Source: Dongia rigui (GTDB lineage Bacteria; Pseudomonadota; Alphaproteobacteria; Dongiales; Dongiaceae). From it: a stretch of 64,000 nucleotides of DNA. This document shows positions 26,476-35,024 of this stretch, piece by piece. Numbering within the stretch: position 1 is the first letter of the stretch; each line of letters begins with the position of its first letter. The translations under genes were made by a program, and so were the position numbers. The stretch covers positions 2,387,806 to 2,451,805 of the forward strand of contig NZ_JAXCLX010000001.1 in NCBI RefSeq assembly GCF_034044635.1, read 5' to 3'. Below the pieces are notes generated by a model. It was not told the DNA's origin, ran no database searches, and saw nothing but the letters and a program-made list of their open reading frames with translations.

Positions 26476-27051
26476 ATGACCGTCTCGACCGTATCGATCT
26501 GCAACCGCGCGCTTGATCTCCTCGGCGCCGATCCCATCACCTCACTGGAAGACGGGTCGAAGGCAGCCAATCTGTGCCAGCGCAATTTCGAACCCTCGGC
26601 AGATTCGGTCCTTCGGCTCTATCCCTGGAACGCGGCACTGCGACGCGCACGCCTGCCGGCCCTCGCCGAGGCGCCGGCCTGGGGCTATCGCTATCAATAC
26701 CAGTTGCCGCAAGGGCCGGAGCCGGCCTTGTGCCTGCGCCTGCTCGAGGTGGACAACGGCACCGATTACCGCGTCGAAGGCCGCCGGATCCTGGCCGATT
26801 ACGGCGCGCCGCTCGACATTCTCTATATCGGGCGCATCATCGACAGCGCCAGTTACGATCCGCTGCTGGCCGAAGCGATCGCCGCAAAGCTTGCCGTGCA
26901 TCTTGCCGGCAATCTGACTGAAAGCGCGTCGCGCATTGAAGTGGCGCGCGACTATCTGCGCAGCATCATCGCCGAAGCCAAGGCCACCGACGCCCAGGAG
27001 GGTGGCGCCAGCGATCTGGTGGTCGATGCCTGGCTGGCGGCACGGAGCTAA
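26476..27051 (+). CDS. tail tubular protein A (T7 gp11-like)
   Basis: A 191-aa adaptor of the podoviral tail. Recognisable are SICNRALDLLGADPITSLED, CQRNFEPSADSVLRLYPWNA and the C-terminal helix LAEAIAAKLAVHLAGNLTES. The protein forms the ring between portal and nozzle. AAGAAAGAG lies upstream of the ATG. The next gene begins 4 bases after its stop. Confidence 0.85.
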   Translation: MTVSTVSICNRALDLLGADPITSLEDGSKAANLCQRNFEPSADSVLRLYPWNAALRRARLPALAEAPAWGYRYQYQLPQGPEPALCLRLLEVDNGTDYRVEGRRILADYGAPLDILYIGRIIDSASYDPLLAEAIAAKLAVHLAGNLTESASRIEVARDYLRSIIAEAKATDAQEGGASDLVVDAWLAARS

Positions 27052-27055
27052 AGCC

Positions 27056-29326
27056 ATGCCTCGCGCCTCGCTCCTGCTCTCGACCTTCAATGCCGGCGAA
27101 TGGTCGCCGGAACTCTATGGCCGCATCGATCTCGACAAATACCGGAACGCCTGCCGGCGCATCGAGAATTTCGTGTTACTGGCGCAAGGACCGGCGACGC
27201 GGCGACCCGGCACGCAATACGTCGCCTCGACCAAAGATGATGGCGTCGTGCGCCTGATCCCTTTCGAGTTCTCGACGGAGCAGGCCTATATCATTGAAGC
27301 GGGTGCCAACTATTTTCGCTTCTACATGAATGGTGGACGTATCGAAACCTCACCGGGCGTCGCTTACGAGATCACAACACCATACGGGGTCAACGATCTC
27401 TCCGGCCTGAAATGGGCGCAGTCGGCCGATGTGCTCTATTTGGTTCATCCGCAGTTCCAGCCCCACAAGCTGGCCCGCAGCGGCCACACCAACTGGTCGA
27501 TGACCCCAATCGACTTTTCGGACGGGCCCTATCTCGATGAGAATGTTGCCGCCGTGAACATGACGCCGGCGGCGGCAAATGGCAGCAATGTGACGCTGAC
27601 GGCTTCGGCAGCAACCTTTGTCGCTGGTGACGTCGGGCGCCTCGTGCGCATCAAACATGGCAGTACCTGGGGCTGGGGCAAGATCATCACCTTCACGAGT
27701 GCCACACAGGTCAAGATCGACATCAAGAGCACCTTTGGCGGCACGGGTGCGGTCCCCACCTGGCGGCTCGGCGCATGGTCGCCCGGCACGGGCTGGCCAA
27801 GCACGATCACGTTTCATGAAGAACGGCTGTTCCTGGCCAATACCAAGTACCAGCCGCAGACTCTGTGGGCGTCCGTCTCCGGCGCCTATGAGAGCTTTGC
27901 GCCGACCGGCACGGACGGCGTTACCAAGGACGATCACGGACTGAACTTCACCATCGCCGATGACCGCGTCAATGCCATCCGCTGGATGAGTGCCGGCAAG
28001 ACCTTGGCGCTGGGGACGACGGGTGGCGAGTTCAACCTTACTGCCAGTTCGCTCAATGAAGCGCTGACCCCAAGCAATGTCACCGTGCGACGCGAGACCA
28101 CCAATGGCAGCGCCGACCTGCGCCCAGAGCGCATCGGAGCTGCCGTCATCTATGTGCAGCGCGCCGGGCGCAAGGTCTATGAAATGGCCTATAGCTTCGA
28201 GAACGATGCGTTCAATTCACCAGAACTGAGCCTGCTGGCACGGCACCTGACACTCAAAGGCATCAAGGAGATCGCCTATCAGGCGGAACCCTGGTCGGTA
28301 ATCTGGGCGGTGCGGCAGGACGGAGCCCTGCTGGGCCTTACCTATATGCGCGGGCAGGATGTCGTCGGCTGGCATCAGCATCGCGTGGCTGGCACGGCCG
28401 CCAAGGTGAAATCGGTCGCCTGCATTCCGGGCATCGCACAGGACGAGGCCTGGCTGGCGGTGGAGCGGGTGGTGAATGGGGTTGTGCGGCGCTCGGTCGA
28501 GCGCATGGCGCAAGCCTTCGAGCCGGAGGATGCCTTCGACAAGAAGGGCGCCTTCTTTGTCGATGGCGGCCTCACTTTCAATGGTGCCGGGGCGACAGCG
28601 CTGACACCCGATGCCACAGCGGCGGTCGTCGGCAGTACCAACGTGCCATTTGCCGCAGCAGCGCCGGCCTTCACCCTCGACGACATCGGGCGCGAAATCC
28701 AATATTCCTATCCGGCACTGGAGGGCGAGGGCTATCACGTTGCCCGCGCGCGCATCACCGGTTTTATAGACGCCAGCCTGGTGACGGCAACGGTCCTGGC
28801 GCCCTTCCCCGGTGTGGCGCCGATCGCCGCTGGTGCCTGGTCGCTGGGGGCGACCACCATTCTGGGACTTGGCCATCTGGTCGGCGAGACGGTGACGATC
28901 CTGGCGGACGGCGCCACGCATCCAACGCGTGTCGTGGCACCCGATGGCAGCATCACCCTGGAACGGCCGACGGCCTATGCCCATGTCGGACTCGGTTATA
29001 CCAGCCGTCTGGCGACGATGGATATTGAGGCCGGGGCGCTGGATGGCACCGCGCAAGGGAAGAGCCGCCGCATCCACCGCGTCATCGTTCGCCTCAACAA
29101 CAGCCTTGGCATGCGTGTGGGCGCCGAAGAGGCGGGCAGCGAAGACGTGGTCTTCCGCGAGGCTCGTACCGCGATGGATCAAAGTCCGCCGCTCTTCACC
29201 GGCGACAAGGTGGTGGCCTTTCCCAAGGGTTGGGCAACGCAGGCCGTTGTGACGGTGCTGCAGGAACAGCCGCTACCCTGCACGATCGTTGCCCTCATTC
29301 CGCAACTCACCACGATGGATGGATGA
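27056..29326 (+). CDS. tail tubular protein B / nozzle (T7 gp12-like)
   Basis: A 756-aa tail nozzle component. The family start STFNAGEWSPELYGRIDLDK is followed by NACRRIENFVLLAQGPATRR and PGTQYVASTKDD. Later segments include FHEERLFLANTKYQPQTLWA and GVVRRSVERMAQAFEPEDAF, typical of podoviral gp12-like proteins. It is the largest gene of the cluster and appears intact. Confidence 0.85.
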   Translation: MPRASLLLSTFNAGEWSPELYGRIDLDKYRNACRRIENFVLLAQGPATRRPGTQYVASTKDDGVVRLIPFEFSTEQAYIIEAGANYFRFYMNGGRIETSPGVAYEITTPYGVNDLSGLKWAQSADVLYLVHPQFQPHKLARSGHTNWSMTPIDFSDGPYLDENVAAVNMTPAAANGSNVTLTASAATFVAGDVGRLVRIKHGSTWGWGKIITFTSATQVKIDIKSTFGGTGAVPTWRLGAWSPGTGWPSTITFHEERLFLANTKYQPQTLWASVSGAYESFAPTGTDGVTKDDHGLNFTIADDRVNAIRWMSAGKTLALGTTGGEFNLTASSLNEALTPSNVTVRRETTNGSADLRPERIGAAVIYVQRAGRKVYEMAYSFENDAFNSPELSLLARHLTLKGIKEIAYQAEPWSVIWAVRQDGALLGLTYMRGQDVVGWHQHRVAGTAAKVKSVACIPGIAQDEAWLAVERVVNGVVRRSVERMAQAFEPEDAFDKKGAFFVDGGLTFNGAGATALTPDATAAVVGSTNVPFAAAAPAFTLDDIGREIQYSYPALEGEGYHVARARITGFIDASLVTATVLAPFPGVAPIAAGAWSLGATTILGLGHLVGETVTILADGATHPTRVVAPDGSITLERPTAYAHVGLGYTSRLATMDIEAGALDGTAQGKSRRIHRVIVRLNNSLGMRVGAEEAGSEDVVFREARTAMDQSPPLFTGDKVVAFPKGWATQAVVTVLQEQPLPCTIVALIPQLTTMDG

Positions 29327-29327
29327 A

Positions 29328-29744
29328 ATGTGCAGTACAGCTGCAGCGATGGCTGCGACCATGATTGTTTCGAGCGCGGCCAAGATGGCCGCCGATGCCC
29401 AGCAGGCCAACCATGAATCGAACGAACTGGAACGCGAGGCGAAAGTCGCCCGCGCTCAGGGAGCTGAGCAGGAGCGCAAATTGCGGGCGGACCAATCGCG
29501 CGAGCAGGCCAAGCGCCGAGTGGCGATTCTTAAAGGTGGCGTGACAACTGAAGGGTCGCCAACCGACATGCTCCTCGATGCCGCACGCGAAGATGATTCC
29601 GAGGCGCGCTGGGCCCGCTTCGGCCAGACCGAAGCTGCCCGAGCCAAGGAGCGCGAGGCGCGCTATCGCCGTCGGCAATCGATACTGGACCACCTCTCAG
29701 GCACCAGCAGTCTTGGTACCAGCCTCATAAATCTCAATAATTGA
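29328..29744 (+). CDS. internal virion protein B-like (T7 gp14-like)
   Basis: A 138-aa protein. It has a hydrophobic Ala/Met-rich N-terminus (AAMAATMIVSSAAKMAAD) and then a long charged helix (ELEREAKVARAQGAEQERKL) ending with GGVTTEGSPTDMLLDAARED. The hydrophobic start plus long coiled region with a VLKGGV-like motif is typical of podoviral gp14 internal core proteins. These are ejected with the DNA and form an outer-membrane channel. It is much shorter than T7 gp14. Confidence 0.68.
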   Translation: MCSTAAAMAATMIVSSAAKMAADAQQANHESNELEREAKVARAQGAEQERKLRADQSREQAKRRVAILKGGVTTEGSPTDMLLDAAREDDSEARWARFGQTEAARAKEREARYRRRQSILDHLSGTSSLGTSLINLNN

Positions 29745-29756
29745 AAGGAAGACGCA

Positions 29757-30284
29757 ATGGCGACGGCAAAGACACTGGAAGCGGCCATGCAGGAAGCATT
29801 GGCTGCGCGCGGCATGCAATCCGTGCCGGCAATGGGCCTGGCAACGCGGCCGATGCCGACCGGCCCCGATGATCTTCGCAATGCGCTGTCTGCACCCGGC
29901 ACGCCGGAAAATTACCAGATCATGGTGCCGCCGGATTTCGACCGTGATGCAGCGCTCGAGACCAAGGCACGCCAGTGGTTTCATCGCGCCGGCCTGCCGC
30001 AGGGTGCGGTCAATGGTATTGTCGATGCCTATTGCCGCCATCTTTGCGACGGTGCCACCGGCAATGAGGGTAAGCTCGCCCAGGCAGAGACAGAACTGAA
30101 GCAAGAATGGGGCGCGGATTATCCGCGCAAAATTGCGGCGGCTCAGTCGCTCATTGCCAAATGTGGTGGCGCTGAGGAACTGGCCGAGATCTGCGGTAGC
30201 ACAGGGCTTGGCAACGATGCCTGGCTTATCCGCACCCTGGCGGCGATCGCCGAGATGAACCCGCAACCGGGTGTCGCCCAATGA
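29757..30284 (+). CDS. scaffold-like / internal virion protein of unknown role
   Basis: A 175-aa protein. NYQIMVPPDFDRDAALETKA, WFHRAGLPQGAVNGIVDAYC and LKQEWGADYPRKIAAAQSLI resemble the pattern in scaffold-type proteins (a WFRDTAFELGL-like helix also occurs in the gene at 23508), but it lies in the tail region. AAGGAAG precedes the ATG. It may be a paralog of the scaffold or an internal core protein in place of T7 gp15. Confidence 0.6.
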   Translation: MATAKTLEAAMQEALAARGMQSVPAMGLATRPMPTGPDDLRNALSAPGTPENYQIMVPPDFDRDAALETKARQWFHRAGLPQGAVNGIVDAYCRHLCDGATGNEGKLAQAETELKQEWGADYPRKIAAAQSLIAKCGGAEELAEICGSTGLGNDAWLIRTLAAIAEMNPQPGVAQ

Positions 30285-30931
30285 GCGCCCTTGTCGCGGA
30301 GAAAGCGGGGGTGAAGCCGGCAGATGTCCCGCGCGACCTTGCCGGATGGCTGTCCTGTGCCGCCGACCTCCGCGCCAAGCAGGCCGACCAGGCTGCTGAA
30401 CGTGCGGATATCGCGATGCGTCGTCAGGTACTGGCATTGGCGGCGGCGACCGGCGACGGGCGCGCGCAAAAGCGGGTCGAACAACTGGCGGCGCGCGTAC
30501 AGGCGCTCGATCTCAGCGCCGCCAACGTGGCCGCGGCCCTGGAGCACGCTGGGACCGCTATCGCAGCAGCGGAAGCCGACTTGGCGCGTGAGGCAAGAAT
30601 AGAAGCGTTGGCAAGGCACGAGAAACGCCGGACAGAGCGGTTAGCGCTGATCGCCACGATCGAACAACGCCTGCAGGAGATGGCACCGCTCCTCGACGCG
30701 CTCGGCCACAGCACGCACGACCTGGTCGCGAGTCACGCGGGCCTCGGCGGGGCGGCGGCACCGCTGCCGCCCTTGGCATTTGAAGCCGTCGGCGGACGTC
30801 TTGCGGAATTCATGACTGGTATCGGCTTTGCGCAATGGCTGCCGTTGGCGCGACCGGAGATCCGGCCGCCGCTGGCCTCGTGGCTGGAGGCAGAAGCAGC
30901 GGCCCAGGAGAGCTACGCGATTACCCTTTAG
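30281..30931 (+). CDS. coiled-coil phage structural protein of unknown function
   Basis: A 216-aa Ala/Arg/Glu-rich, almost wholly helical protein (RAKQADQAAERADIAMRRQV; AAALEHAGTAIAAAEADLAR). It overlaps the upstream gene by 4 bases. Located between internal virion genes and the fibre, it could be a core or fibre-attachment protein. No family was recognised. Confidence 0.6.
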   Translation: MSALVAEKAGVKPADVPRDLAGWLSCAADLRAKQADQAAERADIAMRRQVLALAAATGDGRAQKRVEQLAARVQALDLSAANVAAALEHAGTAIAAAEADLAREARIEALARHEKRRTERLALIATIEQRLQEMAPLLDALGHSTHDLVASHAGLGGAAAPLPPLAFEAVGGRLAEFMTGIGFAQWLPLARPEIRPPLASWLEAEAAAQESYAITL

Positions 30932-30974
30932 GCGCCCGAGCCGAGAGGACAAGAGCAGACCGATAGGACAAAAG

Positions 30975-32474
30975 ATGACTCTTTCCACAACCACGTCCCG
31001 CATCACCTATGCGGGCGACGGCAGCACAGTATCCTTTGCTGTTCCTTTCAGTTTCTTCGGCGCCGACGAAATCGATGTCATCGAGCGCAATGCCGAGACA
31101 GGCAACGAAACGCCCAAGGTACTGACAACGGATTATACCGTCAGCGGCGGTGGCGGCGCCACCGGCACGGTAACGGCTGTTGCCGCACCCGACGCTACCA
31201 AGAGTTGGACCATCGCCCGGCGCACCAAGCGCACCCAGATGATCGACTACACTCCGAACGATCCGTTTCCCGCCGAAACGCATGAACGTGCCCTGGACCG
31301 ACTGACGGCGCTGGTGCAGGAGCTAGACGAGAAGCTGGGGCGCGCGGCAGCGCTCAGCCCGACCAGCCCTTTGATCAACGTCACCTTGCCGACACCGGAA
31401 GCAGGCAGATTGCTCGGCTGGCGCGGCGACGCGAACGGGCTGGAGAACAAGAATGTTCCCACCGGTATGACAGTCTATACCCCGATCGACGTGACGCGGG
31501 CGGGTGTGGCCAGCAGCGAATCCGTGACGCCCCGCGGGCTCGCATCGCTGTGGCGCAAGGGCAGCGACATCGCAAGCGAAGCGGTCCTATCGAGGCCGGC
31601 GGATGTCAATCTTGGAGGCTATCACGTTGTCACCGGTAGTACGACGGTCACCGGGTTGTGGAGCGGCGAGGTCGCTGGCAGCGAGATTGAACTGCGTTTC
31701 GCCGCGGCGCTGACCCTGACCCATAACGCCAGTAGCTTCATCTTGCCAGGCGGCGGCAATGTCGTTGCTGTTGCTGGAGATGTCGCACGCTTTCGCGCCG
31801 AGGGCGGCGCCAATTGGCGCTGTGTCTCGGCACCACCGGGCTGGTTCGGGCAGGCGAGCGGAATTGGCCTCCCGGCCAACAACAAATCCACGACCTACAC
31901 CATGCTGGCGACCGACAAAGGAACCGAGATCAACTTCACTGCCGCCGGCGTCGCCTTGAATCTGATGGCGGCGGCGGCGGCCGGCAATGGCGCGGTCATT
32001 GGTGTGCGCAATGCAGCCAGCAGCGGCGACGTGACCATCGACCCTAGCGGTGCCGAGACATTGGACGGGCTGGCAACGCGCCTGTTGCGGCCGGGCGATA
32101 ACGTGCTGCTAAGGTGCGACGGGGGTGCGTGGCGAACGATAAGTGGGTCGTATTCTTTCGAGAGTGCCGAACAGACGGTTGCCATCGGTACAGTGATCGT
32201 GGTGGCGCATGGCTTGGGCGTCAGGCCCAACTACATCCGCGCTGCTTTTCGCTGCAAGGCGACCGATGCGAATTGGGCCGTGGGTGATGAAATCGACTAC
32301 ACCTCAGTGAACTGGACCTATGGCGCGTCGCTTGCGGCCGATGCCACCAATGCGGTGGCGACAATGAATCAAACCTATGCGCCGTCGATCGGTAACAAAT
32401 CGACCGGCAGCGGCGGTGCGATGACAGCGGGCAATTGGAAGCTCGTCTTCTTTTGCAAAGACATGCGAGGTTGA
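30975..32474 (+). CDS. tail fibre protein with T7-type N-terminal domain
   Basis: A 499-aa adhesin. The N-terminus ITYAGDGSTVSFAVPFSFFG, followed by VLTTDYTVSGGGGATGTVTA and IDYTPNDPFPAETHERALDR, is the T7 tail-fibre attachment domain. The rest is beta-rich and Gly/Ala/Thr-rich, with a C-terminal segment (VAHGLGVRPNYIRAAFRCKA) like receptor-binding tips. AGGACAAAAG precedes the ATG. No reverse transcriptase or template repeat is nearby, so there is no sign of a diversity-generating retroelement as in phage BPP-1. Confidence 0.85.
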   Translation: MTLSTTTSRITYAGDGSTVSFAVPFSFFGADEIDVIERNAETGNETPKVLTTDYTVSGGGGATGTVTAVAAPDATKSWTIARRTKRTQMIDYTPNDPFPAETHERALDRLTALVQELDEKLGRAAALSPTSPLINVTLPTPEAGRLLGWRGDANGLENKNVPTGMTVYTPIDVTRAGVASSESVTPRGLASLWRKGSDIASEAVLSRPADVNLGGYHVVTGSTTVTGLWSGEVAGSEIELRFAAALTLTHNASSFILPGGGNVVAVAGDVARFRAEGGANWRCVSAPPGWFGQASGIGLPANNKSTTYTMLATDKGTEINFTAAGVALNLMAAAAAGNGAVIGVRNAASSGDVTIDPSGAETLDGLATRLLRPGDNVLLRCDGGAWRTISGSYSFESAEQTVAIGTVIVVAHGLGVRPNYIRAAFRCKATDANWAVGDEIDYTSVNWTYGASLAADATNAVATMNQTYAPSIGNKSTGSGGAMTAGNWKLVFFCKDMRG

Positions 32475-32476
32475 AC

Positions 32477-32998
32477 ATGCAGACATTCTATGTCGACCAG
32501 ACCGGGGCTTGCCTGGGTAGTTTTGACGGACCGCCGGGGGAATCCCCTTGGAGCGGTGGCGCCATCACAACGCCACCCGAGGATGCCACGCTGCAGCGCT
32601 GGGACGGATTGACCTGGGTCTGGCCTACCGAGGCCCTGCGCGAGAAGTTGCTGGCGACGATCAGCGAGCAGTATCTGCTGGCGTTGCAACGTGGCCTCCC
32701 CTATGGCGGCAAAGTCCTGCAGATCCGTGAACAAGACCAGCCAAATCTGACGACGATGGGCAGTGAGGCGCGCTGGGCAAAGGCGGTTAATGCGGCTTGG
32801 GCGAGCGATTTCGCATGGCGGATGGCTGATAACAGCTTCCTTATCCTTCCCAATGTAGATGCCATGATTGCTTTAGCTGATGCGGCTAAGGCCGAAGTCT
32901 ACCGGTTACAACGGGTGAAATGGGCGCATGTGGATGCCGTACGTGCCCTTGTCCAGTCCAGTGATATCGCCGCCTACAACTTTGCAGCGGGATGGTGA
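32477..32998 (+). CDS. tail fibre-associated protein (DUF4376-like C-terminus)
   Basis: A 173-aa protein starting 2 bases after the fibre stop. An N-terminal QTGACLGSFDGPPGESPWSG and DGLTWVWPTEALREKLLATI resemble tail-fibre accessory proteins. The C-terminal AKAEVYRLQRVKWAHVDAVR matches the DUF4376 helix pattern. Likely role: fibre assembly or a tip component. Confidence 0.6.
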   Translation: MQTFYVDQTGACLGSFDGPPGESPWSGGAITTPPEDATLQRWDGLTWVWPTEALREKLLATISEQYLLALQRGLPYGGKVLQIREQDQPNLTTMGSEARWAKAVNAAWASDFAWRMADNSFLILPNVDAMIALADAAKAEVYRLQRVKWAHVDAVRALVQSSDIAAYNFAAGW

Positions 32999-33006
32999 GG
33001 CACGAG

Positions 33007-33213
33007 ATGGGTGGTTTGCATGAGACATCACAAGCGATTGGTCGCTTGCAGGCGAGCGTTGAAAAGCTGGAGCATGCCGTAGCGCGATTGAGCGAGCGCA
33101 TCGAGGAATTACAGCGCCTGCGTTGGCTGATGGTGGGTGCGCTGGTGGTGCTGTGCAGCATCTCCGGCGCCAGCAGCGGCTGGCTTGCCAAATTCCTGGA
33201 TGTCGGAACCTGA
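33007..33213 (+). CDS. small coiled-coil membrane protein, possible lysis accessory
   Basis: A 68-aa protein: an amphipathic coiled coil (IGRLQASVEKLEHAVARLSE) followed by one transmembrane segment (WLMVGALVVLCSISGASSG). The layout is common just before holin genes in alphaproteobacterial phages. ATG 33007 has GAGG upstream; an in-frame ATG at 32992 is an alternative. Specific function unknown. Confidence 0.6.
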   Translation: MGGLHETSQAIGRLQASVEKLEHAVARLSERIEELQRLRWLMVGALVVLCSISGASSGWLAKFLDVGT

Positions 33214-33268
33214 GAGTCGACGGCTGATGAGTGGCGTCACAGCGCCGATGATGAAAAGGAGCGGATAA

Positions 33269-33514
33269 ATGATCGAATCGCGGGTTGCTGCACTCGGCAC
33301 CATCAACAAGGCCTGGGCCGCCGCGATCGGCGCGCCGATCGCGGAATGGTTGGTTGGCCTGCTGGCCGACGCCCTTTGGACGAACTGGCAGATCAAGATG
33401 CCGGACAGCGCCGAAATGGCGGCCGTGTCCTTGCTGGTCGGCCTAGCCGTCTATCAAGTACCCAACCTGCCGGCAGAACCCGTGCGTGACGACACGCAAC
33501 AAAAGGGAGCGTGA
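33269..33514 (+). CDS. small hydrophobic protein, putative holin
   Basis: An 81-aa protein with two moderately hydrophobic stretches (WAAAIGAPIAEWLVGLLADA and MAAVSLLVGLAVYQV) around a polar loop and a charged C-terminus (EPVRDDTQQKGA), consistent with a small phage holin. AAAGGAG precedes the ATG. No endolysin gene is found in the cluster, so the holin label rests only on topology and position. Confidence 0.5.
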   Translation: MIESRVAALGTINKAWAAAIGAPIAEWLVGLLADALWTNWQIKMPDSAEMAAVSLLVGLAVYQVPNLPAEPVRDDTQQKGA

Positions 33515-33515
33515 C

Positions 33516-33929
33516 ATGGGGTGGCATAAGGGAAAGTTCTCGATCGTCGCAGCCCTCGTCGCGGTGGCCTTGCTGGTGAGCTGTGCGATGCCAGCCAGCC
33601 GGCAACAAGCGGGCGAGCATCAAAGCGGAGTGGATGTCGACCTACGCAGCCGGCTGACCGCCGCCAATCTGATGGCCGGTAGCCTGGCGGAAGGGTTGAG
33701 CAGTGCCATTCGCCTACATGCCGTCACTCCCGGCAGCGAACGGGCGCTGCTGATCGCCGCGACCCTCGACGCAGTCGATCGGTCGCTGGACGGCGCCGGC
33801 ACGGCGCTGCGGGCGGGTCTATCGGACCTCGCAACGCGCCAGATCGGCGCCGCTGAAATGCAGTTGTACGGTCTGCAGCCCCTGCTGCCCATGCAAGGTC
33901 AACCAAAAGTGACGGAGGATGCACCATGA
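33516..33929 (+). CDS. phage-encoded lipoprotein
   Basis: A 137-aa precursor with a short signal (FSIVAALVAVALLVSC). The lipobox cysteine is at about residue 23, and a helical mature part follows (LRSRLTAANLMAGSLAEGLS). AAAGGGAG precedes the ATG. It could be an outer-membrane spanin-like protein, but a proline-rich Rz1 signature is absent. It overlaps the next gene by 4 bases. Confidence 0.65.
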   Translation: MGWHKGKFSIVAALVAVALLVSCAMPASRQQAGEHQSGVDVDLRSRLTAANLMAGSLAEGLSSAIRLHAVTPGSERALLIAATLDAVDRSLDGAGTALRAGLSDLATRQIGAAEMQLYGLQPLLPMQGQPKVTEDAP

Positions 33930-34120
33930 ACGCGGCGACGGTTACGGCGATCATTCAGGGTGTTGCTGCCCTGGCGCCCTATCTGGCCCAGCTGGGTGCC
34001 CTGGCCACGAAGGTGCGGTCCGGTGACACGGTGACCGACGGGGATTTGCGGCTTGCGGAGGAAGCGCGCCGCCGCGCCTTTGCCGCGTTACGGGCACAGC
34101 TTACCGAGACGGCAAATTGA
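33926..34120 (+). CDS. small hypothetical protein, last gene of the phage-like cluster
   Basis: A 64-aa protein: MNAATVTAIIQGVAALAPYL and a basic C-terminus (ARRRAFAALRAQLTETAN). It overlaps the lipoprotein gene (ATGA). No family was recognised. It marks the right edge, since the next gene is cysD. Confidence 0.6.
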   Translation: MNAATVTAIIQGVAALAPYLAQLGALATKVRSGDTVTDGDLRLAEEARRRAFAALRAQLTETAN

Positions 34121-34175
34121 GATAAATTGCGCCTGTCGTGCTGTGGAATGTTGCCTGGGCAGCCTCGATCCTATA

Positions 34176-35024
34176 ATGACGGTGGCGAACATTGAGAGCG
34201 TTATCCTAGGGGAGCGATCGGCCAGCGTCATGGACCATCTCGACCAGCTTGAGGCGCAAAGCGTCTATATCCTGCGTGAAGCCTTCAATCGCATAGAAAA
34301 GCTTGGCATGCTCTGGTCCCTTGGTAAGGACAGCAATGTCATGGTCTGGCTGGCTCGCAAGGCATTTTTTGGCCACGTACCCTTCCCGGTCATGCATATC
34401 GATACCGAGAAGAAATTTCCGGAAATGTACCTTTTCCGGGAGACCTATGCGAAGGAATGGGGGCTCAACCTCATCGTCGAGAAGTGCCCGCCGGTTGAGG
34501 CAACCGACCCGACGTTACCGCCCGCGGCCCGCTCGGCGGCGCGCAAGACGTTGGGCCTGCGCGACACCATCGCCAAATACGGCTTCACCGGCATCATCGC
34601 CGGCATCCGCCGCGACGAGGAAAGCGTGCGCGCCAAAGAGCGGGTGTTCTCGCCGCGCGGCGAAAGCGGCGCCTGGGATTTCCGCGACCAGCCGCCGGAG
34701 TTCTGGGACTACTTCAATACCGACCTGCCGGCCGGCACGCATTTGCGCGTGCACCCGTTGCTGTCATGGACCGAGATTGATATCTGGCGCTATGTGCAGC
34801 GCGAAGGGATTCCGATGGTCGAACTCTACTTCGCCAAGGACGGCAAGAGATACCGTTCGCTGGGTGACCAGGATATCACGTCGCCCGTGAGCAGCCAGGC
34901 TGCGACTATCGCGGAGATCATTGCGGAACTTGAGACGACACGGGCGCCGGAGCGCGCCGGGCGTGCCATGGACCGCGAAACCGAAGATGCCTTCGAGCGC
35001 CTGCGCGCCGCCGGATATATGTAA
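34176..35024 (+). CDS. cysD: sulfate adenylyltransferase subunit 2 (short form)
   Basis: A 282-aa PAPS-reductase-fold enzyme that, with CysN, makes adenosine 5'-phosphosulfate from ATP and sulfate. The ATP-PP loop is [40 protein letters not shown] and [20 protein letters not shown] match CysD. It lacks the insertion found in E. coli CysD between the DIWRY region and the [11 protein letters not shown] segment, making it about 20 residues shorter. The start could also be ATG 34230, which has GGGGAG upstream. It overlaps cysNC by one base. Confidence 0.88.
   Translation: MTVANIESVILGERSASVMDHLDQLEAQSVYILREAFNRIEKLGMLWSLGKDSNVMVWLARKAFFGHVPFPVMHIDTEKKFPEMYLFRETYAKEWGLNLIVEKCPPVEATDPTLPPAARSAARKTLGLRDTIAKYGFTGIIAGIRRDEESVRAKERVFSPRGESGAWDFRDQPPEFWDYFNTDLPAGTHLRVHPLLSWTEIDIWRYVQREGIPMVELYFAKDGKRYRSLGDQDITSPVSSQAATIAEIIAELETTRAPERAGRAMDRETEDAFERLRAAGYM

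Larger units (their letters stand above)
16901..34120. mobile_element. podovirus-type (T7/BPP-1-like) prophage or domesticated particle cluster
   Basis: About 17.2 kb of contiguous phage-type genes: an S24 repressor, four small early genes, terminase, GNAT-like virion protein, portal, Bbp19-like protein, scaffold, capsid, tail tubes A and B, internal virion proteins, T7-type fibre and small membrane proteins. No integrase, excisionase, DNA or RNA polymerase, helicase or recognisable endolysin is present, and I found no flanking direct repeat that would define att sites. The edges are therefore gene-based estimates. The leftmost gene (16901) is included because its promoter carries the same type of operator as the early promoter. 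Compatible with a reduced prophage or a gene-transfer-agent-like locus. Confidence 0.85.

Noticed and set aside
30975..32474. Diversity-generating retroelement at the tail fibre, as in phage BPP-1
   Set aside because: No reverse transcriptase, no accessory gene and no template/variable repeat pair could be found.
33516..33929. Rz1-type spanin
   Set aside because: The lipobox is present, but the mature part is helical and not proline-rich, and no overlapping Rz frame was seen.
16886..34175. Attachment-site direct repeats around the phage-like cluster
   Set aside because: I compared the flanks by eye and found no convincing direct repeat or tRNA end, so no att site is claimed.
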